Origin: JANNHK01 sp031404355
GTDB taxonomy: Bacteria; Actinomycetota; Acidimicrobiia; IMCC26256; PALSA-610
Length of the DNA stretch: 23,251 nt
Direction of reading: 5' to 3'
Assembly: GCA_031404355.1 (NCBI GenBank)
Contig: JANNHK010000264.1
Coordinates: forward strand, 1-23,251
Below are positions 17,309 to 23,251 of this stretch, piece after piece. Below the pieces are notes generated by a model. That model searched no databases. It was not told where the DNA came from and worked only from the letters and a program-made list of their open reading frames with translations. Numbering within the stretch: the stretch's first letter is position 1; each line of letters starts with the position of its first letter. A program made the translations under genes and the position numbers.

Positions 17309-18550
17309 TCACGCCGGTTCCTGTTCGCGGATGCGGGGCAGGACAAGTTCGACCTCGGTGCCTTCACCGGCAGTGGAGCGGATCGTCGCCTGACCGCCGC
17401 GGCGCGTGATGCGGCCGACGATCGACGCCGCGATACCGCCGCGGTCCGCGGGCACCGTGTCGGGGTCGAAGCCCCGACCCCGATCGCGCACGAACACCGT
17501 CGCCCGTTCGGGTTCGACCTCGGCGTACACGGAGATCGACGGTGCGCCGGAATGGCGGGCCGCGTTGAGCATCGCTTCCCGGCTCGCGGACACGAGCGGT
17601 TCGAGCCCCGTCAGCGGGCAGTCGCGCACGCGCACGATGTCGACCGGGACACCACACAAGTCTTCGATTTCGGCGGCCGCGGCATCGAGCGCGGCGCCGA
17701 GCGTTGCCGGCGGCAGGTCGTCATGCAGGGTCTCGCCGCTCAACAGCCACGCGCGCAACTCGCGTTCTTGACGGCGCGCGAGGCGCACGACCTCGCGCGG
17801 GTCGTCGGCCCGCCGCTGCACGAGCGCCAACGTTTGCAACACCGAATCGTGCAGATGCGCGGCCATGTCGGCGCGCTCCTCGGACCGGATGCGTTCGCGC
17901 CGTTCGTCGGCGAGCTCGCGTCCCATGCGCACGAGGCCGGGTCCGAGCGCGAGGGCGATGCCGGCGGCGACGACGACGCCCGCGAGTACCCCACCCCGCA
18001 GCGCTTCCCACGAACCGACCGACACCAGGAACAAGGCGATGCCGCCGATCACCAGGACACCGCCGCCGATCGCGCGAATCAATCCGCCGCGACTGCCGAC
18101 GACGACCGAGAGCGCGTCGGACGCCGCGGGAGGCAAGCGGTCGAGCGCCGGCCAATCGAGCTTCTGCTCGTCTTCGTGCGGTGACCGCATCCACAACAAC
18201 GCGAGGCCGAATGCCGCGATGGTGAGGGGCCACACCACCGCGTCCGAGAACCACGCTCCAGCGGTGCGCGCAACCAGCAACAAGCCGATGACGACGACGC
18301 CGAACGCAGCCGTCTGCGCAACGTCGGGCTCCGCCGGACGCGTGAGTTCCGGCGCGTTCGCGGCTGGCATCAGAGTGAAGGCGACGAGGTACAACACCAC
18401 TCCGAGCCCGCCCGCCAACGTGAGCACGACGAACGCCAGGCGCACGAGATTGGGCTCGATCCCGAGGTAGTCGCCCAGCCCGGCCGCGACGCCACCCACG
18501 ATTCGCTGCTGTTCGTTGCGCCGCGGACGGGTCCGCGTGAGGCGTCTCAC
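17309..18550 (-). CDS. PspC-domain sensor histidine kinase (LiaS/EsrS-like)
   Basis: The 413-residue product has an N-terminal PspC domain (IVGGVAAGLGDYLGIEPNLVRLAFV), several membrane segments up to about residue 205, then a HisKA_3 dimerisation domain with phospho-acceptor His234 in AAHLHDSVLQ, and an ATPase domain with EAMLNAARHSG (325-335) and DRGRGFDP (356-363). This layout is common in Actinomycetota, where such kinases partner NarL-type regulators, as here. It has little extracellular sequence, so it probably senses membrane state or a membrane partner, in the manner of LiaFSR systems; that is inference. GTG 18550 begins at the basic stretch before PspC, with AGGGG directly upstream. 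A TTGACG box lies at 18582-18577. Confidence 0.93.
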   Translation of the reverse strand: MRRLTRTRPRRNEQQRIVGGVAAGLGDYLGIEPNLVRLAFVVLTLAGGLGVVLYLVAFTLMPAANAPELTRPAEPDVAQTAAFGVVVIGLLLVARTAGAWFSDAVVWPLTIAAFGLALLWMRSPHEDEQKLDWPALDRLPPAASDALSVVVGSRGGLIRAIGGGVLVIGGIALFLVSVGSWEALRGGVLAGVVVAAGIALALGPGLVRMGRELADERRERIRSEERADMAAHLHDSVLQTLALVQRRADDPREVVRLARRQERELRAWLLSGETLHDDLPPATLGAALDAAAAEIEDLCGVPVDIVRVRDCPLTGLEPLVSASREAMLNAARHSGAPSISVYAEVEPERATVFVRDRGRGFDPDTVPADRGGIAASIVGRITRRGGQATIRSTAGEGTEVELVLPRIREQEPA

Positions 18551-18595
18551 CCCCTGATGATCGCGCCGCTGGGCCTCGTCAAGAATCAGGACCGT

Positions 18596-18615
18596 CCCTG
18601 AGAACTCCCTCAGGG
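18596..18615. promoter_or_regulatory. Perfect dyad CCCTGAG-N6-CTCAGGG, candidate operator
   Basis: A perfect 7-6-7 inverted repeat lies in the 110-bp divergent region between the PspC kinase and the PspC/LiaF-like gene. Further half-sites occur at 18552-18557 (ccctga) and 18586-18591 (tcagga). The size and symmetry suit a dimeric LuxR-type regulator. Binding by the neighbouring regulator is inference. Confidence 0.5.
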
Positions 18616-18660
18616 TGATACCCGATGGTCGCGGGCCGGGCCGGCAGTCACGATGAACCC

Positions 18661-19890
18661 ATGGCTACCGAACCCCCGCCCGCCCCGCCTCGCGACCCCG
18701 CCCCGCCCTGGTATCGCAGCCTCCACCGCAGCCGCGAGCAGCGGTGGTTCGGCGGCGTTGCGGGCGGCATCGCCGAGACCTACCGGATCGACGTCCGCCT
18801 CGTCCGCATCGCGTTCGTCATCACCGCGTTCTTCGGCGGATTCGGGCTGCTGGTCTACGGCGTCGCGTGGCTGCTGCTGCCGGAGGAGGGTACGGGCAAT
18901 GTCGGCGCGACCGACACGTCGACGACTGCGTACATCGGCGGACTTGCCGTCGCCATGTTCGGCGCCCTCGTGCTGTTCGACAAGGTGTTCTCCGACAACG
19001 ACGTCCTCGATTTCATGTGGCCTGTCGCCCTCGTCGTCATCGGCGTCGCGGTCATGGTCAGTCATGTGCGCGAGCGTGAAGACGCGCAGCTCGGTCCGGA
19101 GTTGGACACAACCGACGAGGAACCGGATTCAGACGCGCCGACCGCCGCGACAACTGCCCCGCTCGACGAAACGCGAGGTGCGACGGACACCGCGTGGACG
19201 CAGAGCGTGCCGTGGCCGACGATGCCGCGTCCGCCGCGGCACCCGCGCCGGCGGCGGCACCGGCCGTTCCTCGGTCCCATCGTCGTGAGCGTGCTGTTCG
19301 TGTACGCGGGCGTCGCGGCGTTGCTCGACGCGACCGATGTCGTCGAGGTCAACGCGCAGGTCGCACTCGCGATGGCGCTCGTGGTCGTCGGTGCCGGCTT
19401 GTTCATGTCGGCGTGGTTCGGCCGCGCTCACGGGCTGATCGCGCTCGGGCTCCTGCTGTCGATACCGCTCACGGCGCTCGCGATCGTCGACGTGCCGCTC
19501 GAAGGCGGCGCGGGCGAGCGCACCTACCGGCCCGCGACTGCAGCCGACGTGAAGGACGAGTACCGGCTCGTGGCCGGCCAGCTCACGATCGACCTGGTCG
19601 ACACGCCGCTCGGGCGTACGACCGACATCGAAGCGTCGGTGGCGTTCGGCGAGCTGCGGGTCTTCGTGCCCGACGGCATCACCGTCGAGGTCGACGCGCA
19701 CGCCGGCGCCGGCGATATCAACGTATTCGGGATCGAGGAGGGAGGCATCTCCATCGACAACGACCGCATCGTCGACGGCGGCGAGGGTGCGAGCACGCTG
19801 CGGCTCGACCTCGAGGTCGGCATGGGATCGATCCACATCGAGCGCATCGACGACGACGGGTTCGAGACCCAGCTGAGGAGCACCCGATGA
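18661..19890 (+). CDS. PspC / LiaF-like envelope stress membrane protein
   Basis: The 409-residue product carries a PspC domain (WFGGVAGGIAETYRIDVRLVRIAF, about 27-50), a membrane segment, two more, a Pro/Arg-rich cytoplasmic linker (PRPPRHPRRRRHR), further membrane segments, and a C-terminal beta-rich domain (EASVAFGELRVFVPDGITVEVDAHAGAGDINVFG) that fits the LiaF C-terminal/cell-wall-active antibiotic response fold. LiaF-type proteins hold their kinase inactive until envelope stress, so this is the likely brake of the divergent kinase pair; that role is inference. ATG 18661 is preferred; ATG 18625 would add 12 residues with no homology. No clear Shine-Dalgarno is seen. Its stop overlaps the next start (ATGA). 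Confidence 0.9.
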   Translation: MATEPPPAPPRDPAPPWYRSLHRSREQRWFGGVAGGIAETYRIDVRLVRIAFVITAFFGGFGLLVYGVAWLLLPEEGTGNVGATDTSTTAYIGGLAVAMFGALVLFDKVFSDNDVLDFMWPVALVVIGVAVMVSHVREREDAQLGPELDTTDEEPDSDAPTAATTAPLDETRGATDTAWTQSVPWPTMPRPPRHPRRRRHRPFLGPIVVSVLFVYAGVAALLDATDVVEVNAQVALAMALVVVGAGLFMSAWFGRAHGLIALGLLLSIPLTALAIVDVPLEGGAGERTYRPATAADVKDEYRLVAGQLTIDLVDTPLGRTTDIEASVAFGELRVFVPDGITVEVDAHAGAGDINVFGIEEGGISIDNDRIVDGGEGASTLRLDLEVGMGSIHIERIDDDGFETQLRSTR

Positions 19891-20099
19891 ACCGGCTCAC
19901 ACCCCACCGGACCGACTTCTTCGCCCTCTTCGCCGGGCTGCTCTTCCTCGCGCTCGGTATCGGCTTCGTGCTCGACGGCATCGAGACCTGGGACGCCGAC
20001 GTCACGTGGGTCCCGCCGATGGTGCTCATCGCGCTCGGGCTGGGCATCGCGCTGGCGACGATGACCAGGCCGCCTCGCGAACAGGGGGACGACGTATGA
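19887..20099 (+). CDS. Small membrane protein, two predicted transmembrane segments
   Basis: The 70-residue protein has a short basic N-terminus (MNRLTPHRTD), a first hydrophobic segment (FFALFAGLLFLALGIGFVLDG), a polar turn with tryptophans (ETWDADVTWVPP), a second hydrophobic segment (MVLIALGLGIALATM) and a charged tail. I do not recognise a named family, though similar short proteins follow PspC/LiaF genes in actinobacteria as far as general pattern goes. It overlaps the LiaF-like gene and the next short ORF by ATGA junctions, so it is co-translated and probably acts with the PspC proteins in the membrane. Confidence 0.8.
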   Translation: MNRLTPHRTDFFALFAGLLFLALGIGFVLDGIETWDADVTWVPPMVLIALGLGIALATMTRPPREQGDDV

Positions 20100-20179
20100 G
20101 CAGCCAGGCGCAAGCTGTAGGCGCGGTCTCTGTGCAAGGCCTCCCGGGCGATCGAGCGCCGGAAGCTGTAGCCGCATGA
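20096..20179 (+). CDS. 27-residue bridging ORF, ATGA-coupled at both ends
   Basis: The frame reads MSSQAQAVGAVSVQGLPG and ends DRAPEAVAA. It begins in the stop of the small membrane gene and ends in the start of the cyclase-like gene, each by a 4-nt ATGA overlap, so ribosomes could pass without a gap. It contains an imperfect in-frame repeat (QAVGA / EAVAA, from aagctgtag at 20112 and 20163). No function is recognised; it may exist mainly to couple translation, or may be chance. Confidence 0.4.
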   Translation: MSSQAQAVGAVSVQGLPGDRAPEAVAA

Positions 20180-20577
20180 CGCTCGAAGTCGGGGCGGTGG
20201 CAATCGTCGACGACGCGTGCCTGTGGTTCCCGCACGACGCGACGACCGCGTTGCGCACGTGCCTCGCCGCTGTGGTCGATTCGCCTCATCGCGCCGGTCT
20301 CCACTGGGGCATCGCGGTCGCCAACGGTTCCGAGGTCGTCGGTCGCGCGGTCGACATCGCCCGCCGGTTGGCCGCGGTGGCGCGGCCGGGCGAGGTCGTG
20401 GTGTCGTGTGCCGCGCTGCGCCGCGTCGACACCGATCCGGACGTCGACGAGATCGGCCTCGTCGAGATCCCCGACTCGCACCTCCCCCTGGCCGTGGTCC
20501 ACTTCACCCCGACCCTCGCCCAACTGGCGTCATTCAGGCAGACGGCGTTTGCCTCAGGTACGCCAGTTGGCGGTTAG
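20176..20577 (+). CDS. Degenerate, N-terminally shortened class III nucleotide-cyclase-like domain
   Basis: The 133-residue product aligns by eye with the C-terminal two thirds of class III cyclase domains: VAIVDDACLWFPHDATTALRTCLAAV matches the GDG-hairpin and helix region, GLHWGIAVANGSEVVGRAVDIARRLAAVARPGEVVVS matches the strand-helix pair before the active-site end. The first metal-binding aspartate region is absent, GDG is replaced by VDD, and the catalytic Asn of the NxxxR pair is Asp (VDIARR). It should not make cAMP; it may bind a nucleotide or a partner. It is last in the PspC/LiaF-like cluster, coupled by ATGA, and its stop overlaps the end of ligC by 4 bp. Assignment is by pattern only. 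Confidence 0.6.
   Translation: MTLEVGAVAIVDDACLWFPHDATTALRTCLAAVVDSPHRAGLHWGIAVANGSEVVGRAVDIARRLAAVARPGEVVVSCAALRRVDTDPDVDEIGLVEIPDSHLPLAVVHFTPTLAQLASFRQTAFASGTPVGG
20521..20569. terminator. Nested inverted repeat at the convergent gene ends
   Basis: CAACTGGCGT at 20521-20530 pairs perfectly with ACGCCAGTTG at 20560-20569; inside, AGGCA (20536-20540) pairs with TGCCT (20550-20554). It lies in the last codons of the cyclase-like gene, just before the ligC stop on the other strand. It could act as a bidirectional transcript-end structure. No U-tract follows on either strand. Confidence 0.5.
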
Positions 20578-21647
20578 GGACGAGCGAAGAGGTCGCGGAG
20601 TTCGGCGGGGGCGACGGTCTCGAGCTGCGCGTAGGTGCAGCTGTCGGGGTCGCGGTCGGTGCGCCAGTGCCGGAATCGGCCGTTGTGGCGGAAACGGCCG
20701 TTCATCAGGCCCTCGTACGCGACCTCGACCACGCGTTCGATGCGCAGCGGCTCCCAGGACAGATCCTTGTCGGCGTTCCAGCGCGACGGACCGCCGGGCA
20801 TGCGGGTTCCCGATTCGTGCGCCATGGCCTCGGCCCACTGACGCCACGGGTGGTCTTCGAGCGCGTTCTTGCGCAACGGTTCGACCTCGTCGAGCAGCTT
20901 GGCCCGCACCGTCGCCGCCATACCGCTCGCGACACCGACGTTGTGCAGGACACCCTCGTCGTCGTACAGGCCGCACAGCAGCGAGCCGACACCCTTGCCG
21001 TCCTTGTGCACCCGGAAGCCCGCGACAACGCAGTCGGCGGTGCGTTCGTGCTTCACCTTCACCATCGTCCGCTTGCCGGGCTCGTACCGGCTCGCCAGCG
21101 GCTTGGCGACGACACCGTCGAAGCCGGCGCCCTCGAACCGCGTGAACCAGTCGGCCGCCGTGTCGCGGTCGGTCGTCGCGGGCGTGATGTGGATCGGCGG
21201 CGTGGCCTTCTGCAACAGCTTCTCGAGGCGGGCCCGCCGTTCCTTCATCGGCGTCGCGAGCAGTGACTCGTCGCCCTCGGCCAGGAGGTCGAACGCGACG
21301 TACGACGCGGGAATCTCGGCCGCGAGCTTCTTCACGCGCGATTCGGCCGGGTGCTGGCGCAGCTGGAGCGCGTCGAAGTCGAGGCCGTCGTTGGTCACGA
21401 CGACGAGTTCGCCGTCGAGCACGACGCGTTCGGGGAGTTGCGCGAGCAGCGGTTCGCGCAACTCGGGGAAGTAGCGCAGCAGCGGCTTGCTGTTCCGGCT
21501 CTGGAGGTCGAGGTCGTCGCCGTCGCGGAACACGATGCAACGGAACCCGTCCCACTTCGGCTCGTACAGCACGTCGCCGCTCGCCGGAAGCTCGCGCACG
21601 AGCTTGGCGAGCATCGGGTCGAGCGGCGCGGTGACCGGCAGCGTCAC
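20574..21647 (-). CDS. ligC: ATP-dependent DNA ligase, LigC type
   Basis: LigC seals nicks in duplex DNA using ATP and acts in accessory repair; in mycobacteria it is non-essential beside NAD-dependent LigA. The 357-residue product has motif I YEPKWDGFR with adenylated Lys31, SRNSKPLLRYFPEL (motif Ia region), LDGELVV (motif III), FDGVVAKPL (motif IV), MVKVKHERTADCVVAGFRVHK (motif V and start of the OB domain) and a C-terminus with ERVVEVAYEG. No polymerase or nuclease domain is fused and no ku gene is in view. GTG 21647 agrees with the known LigC N-terminus (LPV..P..PMLAK). It lies 84 bp downstream of proS. Confidence 0.95.
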   Translation of the reverse strand: MTLPVTAPLDPMLAKLVRELPASGDVLYEPKWDGFRCIVFRDGDDLDLQSRNSKPLLRYFPELREPLLAQLPERVVLDGELVVVTNDGLDFDALQLRQHPAESRVKKLAAEIPASYVAFDLLAEGDESLLATPMKERRARLEKLLQKATPPIHITPATTDRDTAADWFTRFEGAGFDGVVAKPLASRYEPGKRTMVKVKHERTADCVVAGFRVHKDGKGVGSLLCGLYDDEGVLHNVGVASGMAATVRAKLLDEVEPLRKNALEDHPWRQWAEAMAHESGTRMPGGPSRWNADKDLSWEPLRIERVVEVAYEGLMNGRFRHNGRFRHWRTDRDPDSCTYAQLETVAPAELRDLFARP

Positions 21648-21731
21648 GTCACGATTTCTGGGTCGACTCCACGCTTCGCCTTCCGTTGGACGAACACACC
21701 TGACCCCTCCCTCGCCGGCTGCGCTGTCGTC

Positions 21732-22886
21732 TCACACGTCCCCGAGCGACACCTCGTCGCGCTCGCCGGTGGCGCGCACCTTGCGTTCGACGATGCCGCG
21801 GGCCAGACCCTTCGCGCCGACGACGAGTTGCACGGGCATGCCGAGCAGGTCGGCGTCGGCGAACTTGACACCCGGGCTCGCTTCACGATCGTCGTAGAGG
21901 ACTTCCATGCCGCGGTCGGTGAGCGCTTCGTACAGGCGGTCGGCTTCGGCGATGACCTTCTCGGCCTGGTCGCCGCGTCCCGCGAGCGCAATGAGGTGCA
22001 CGTCGTACGGCGCGAGCGCGACCGGCCACATCATCCCGTTCTCGTCGTGGAACTCCTCGACGACGGCGGCGACGATGCGCGAGATTCCGATGCCGTAGCA
22101 ACCCATCACCATTGGGTGCTGCTCGCCGTTGGCGTCGGTGTACTGGACGTCGAGCGCTTCCGCGTACTTGGTGCCGAGCTGGAACACGTGGCCGACTTCG
22201 ATACCGCGGTCGACGGAGAGCGCTTGGCCGCAGTTGGGGCACGCATCGCCCGACACGATCGTGACGAGGTCGGCCCACACGTCGACGCTGAAGTCGCGCC
22301 CGAGGACGGCGTCGCGCACGTGGTGGTCGGCTTCGTTGGCACCGGTGATCCAACCGATCGGTTCGGCTACGGAAGGGTCGGCGACGATGGCGCTGACGCC
22401 CGCGAAATGCGGGCCGATGTAGCCCTTGGGCAGGCCCTTGCGGGCGTCGAAGTCCTCGTCGTCGAGGAGGCGCATCGGCTTGGGCGCGACCGCGGCCCGC
22501 AGCGCGTGCTCGTTGACCTCGCGGTCGCCGGGGACGAGTGCGAGCCCGAGTTCGCCGTCGATGTCGAACGCGATGCACTTCAGCGTGCGCGACGCGTCGA
22601 CCTCGAAGAACGCGGCGACCGGGGCGATGCCGGGCATGTTCGGGGTGTGGTGTTTCGCCATCTCGGGCGCTTCGACCTTTGGCACCGAGTCGTGCTTCCA
22701 CGTGTGGCCGCGCCGCGCGGCTTCGACGTTGGCCGCGTAGTCGCACGCCGTGCACCAGACGAAGTCGTCCTCGCCCACCGCGGCGACGGCCATGAACTCG
22801 TGGTTCACGTCGCCGCCGATTTCGCCCGACTGGGCTTCGACGGGCCGGAACGTGAGGCTGCACCGCTCGAACACGCGGTAGTACGA
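21732..22886 (-). CDS. proS: Prolyl-tRNA synthetase, 5' end lost at a sequence junction
   Basis: ProRS charges tRNA-Pro and edits Ala-tRNA-Pro. About 385 residues are present: the part after class II motif 2 (YYRVFERCSLTFRPVEAQSGEIGG), the long bacterial insertion (editing) domain with HTPNMPGIAPVAAFFEV and WITGANEADHHV, motif 3 region MVMGCYGIGISRIVAAVVEE, and the anticodon-binding domain to the stop. Roughly 160 N-terminal residues with motifs 1 and 2 are missing. Homology stops at about 22884; upstream the frame is meaningless Arg-rich sequence read through an unrelated gene. So the gene is not functional as it stands here. The most likely cause is a contig misjoin rather than true loss, since proS is essential. 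Confidence 0.93.
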   Translation of the reverse strand, partial: SYYRVFERCSLTFRPVEAQSGEIGGDVNHEFMAVAAVGEDDFVWCTACDYAANVEAARRGHTWKHDSVPKVEAPEMAKHHTPNMPGIAPVAAFFEVDASRTLKCIAFDIDGELGLALVPGDREVNEHALRAAVAPKPMRLLDDEDFDARKGLPKGYIGPHFAGVSAIVADPSVAEPIGWITGANEADHHVRDAVLGRDFSVDVWADLVTIVSGDACPNCGQALSVDRGIEVGHVFQLGTKYAEALDVQYTDANGEQHPMVMGCYGIGISRIVAAVVEEFHDENGMMWPVALAPYDVHLIALAGRGDQAEKVIAEADRLYEALTDRGMEVLYDDREASPGVKFADADLLGMPVQLVVGAKGLARGIVERKVRATGERDEVSLGDV

Positions 22887-22892
22887 CGCGCA
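22884..22892. other. Abrupt junction between two unrelated sequences
   Basis: Left of this point the minus strand encodes proS; right of it the plus strand encodes the C-terminal part of a class III cyclase. Both genes are interrupted at the same place and neither start is present. The cyclase frame meets a TGA at 22853-22855 just to the left. Composition also changes from tcg/gac-rich to ctg/gcc/ggc-rich codons. Confidence 0.8.
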
Positions 22893-23251
22893 TCGTGCAA
22901 GGCCATGGCGGCACGGTGCTGCAGTACGCGGGCGACAGCCTGCTCGCCGTCTGGGGCGCACCGGTGGCACACGAGGGCGACGCTGCCGCCGCGGTCAGTG
23001 CCGCCTTGGCCACGCTGGAAGAAGCCGCAGAACAATCGGCTGCCGTGCAGCGGCGCCACGGTTTCGAGGGCTTCAGCTTGCGCGCTGGCATCGCCAGCGG
23101 CAGCGTGTTGCTCGGCGGCGGCGTCGATGGCGAGCACAGCATCCGCGGCATGACGGTCAACCTGGCTGCGCGGCTGGAACAGACGGCGGCGCCGGGCACA
23201 CTGCGCATCTGCCCCGACACCTGGCGCCTGGTGCGCGGGCAGTTCAATGGC
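22892..23251 (+). CDS. Class III adenylate/guanylate cyclase domain, fragment open at both ends
   Basis: 120 codons encode the later part of a class III cyclase catalytic domain: GHGGTVLQYAGDSLLAVWGAP with the metal-binding aspartate in AGDS, then RAGIASGSVLLGG, and GMTVNLAARLEQ with the Asn and Arg of the transition-state motif NxxxR both present. Unlike the relic at 20176-20577 this one looks catalytically competent. The first metal-binding aspartate and all upstream domains are absent because homology begins at the junction; the 3' part runs off the window. Codon usage (ctg, ggc, gcc, less tcg/gac) suggests a proteobacterial, perhaps Burkholderiales-like, source; that is a judgement by eye. 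Confidence 0.85.
   Translation, partial: MVQGHGGTVLQYAGDSLLAVWGAPVAHEGDAAAAVSAALATLEEAAEQSAAVQRRHGFEGFSLRAGIASGSVLLGGGVDGEHSIRGMTVNLAARLEQTAAPGTLRICPDTWRLVRGQFNG

Noticed and set aside
17227..17367. 47-residue N-terminal extension of the response regulator
   Set aside because: The extension is low-complexity and precedes a good GGAGG-ATG at 17226, where the receiver domain starts.
21351..23153. A 600-codon plus-strand frame across ligC, proS and the junction
   Set aside because: It is antisense to ligC and proS and in a different frame from the real cyclase fragment at the right end.
22884..23251. Insertion of a mobile element into proS
   Set aside because: No terminal repeats, target duplication, transposase or integrase; the incoming sequence is the middle of a cyclase gene, which fits a misjoin better.

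Overview
The window looks like a chromosomal segment of a high-GC Actinomycetota bacterium, most likely of the Acidimicrobiia. The grounds are the very high GC with GTG, TTG and one apparent CTG start, the mycobacterial-type LigC DNA ligase, DUF503 next to rbfA, PspC-domain histidine kinases, and start codons 6-8 nt behind -10-like motifs that suggest leaderless transcripts. This lineage call is inference; no search was run. It is gene-dense: the longest gaps are about 158 bp (2168-2325), 140 bp (15451-15590) and 110 bp (18551-18660), each described below. No tRNA, rRNA, CRISPR, IS element or integrase was seen.

Region 1 (1-15450, mostly minus strand) is the conserved transcription/translation operon, read right to left: rimP, nusA, ylxR, infB, a lipoprotein alpha/beta-hydrolase, a DUF503 gene, rbfA, nrnA, truB, ribF2, then rpsO and a 3'-truncated pnp. 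Most junctions are 4-nt start/stop overlaps. Two insertions break the usual order: the hydrolase after infB, and a block between ribF2 and rpsO holding plus-strand ribF1-aroC and a minus-strand TauE/SafE transporter. There are thus two ribF genes. The one in the usual place after truB has lost the riboflavin-kinase signature; the displaced one is complete.

Region 2 (15591-20577) is a PspC-centred envelope-signalling module. On the minus strand lie a PspC histidine kinase, a NarL/LuxR-type response regulator, and a second PspC protein that keeps the kinase ATPase domain but lacks the whole phospho-accepting helical region. Divergently, on the plus strand, lie a PspC/LiaF-like membrane protein, a 70-residue membrane protein, a 27-codon bridging ORF and a degenerate half of a class III nucleotide-cyclase fold, all joined by ATGA overlaps. 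A perfect 7-6-7 inverted repeat in the divergent intergenic region is the best operator candidate. The layout resembles LiaFSR/EsrISR three-component systems, but the histidine-less ATPase and the cyclase relic are unusual.

Region 3 (20574-23251) has ligC and proS on the minus strand. proS is cut off at its 5' end near 22884-22891. From there the plus strand encodes the C-terminal part of an unrelated, intact-looking class III adenylate/guanylate cyclase with different base composition. Two truncated genes meeting at one point suggest an assembly chimera or, less likely, a recent recombination; the last 360 bases should not be assumed to belong to the same genome.
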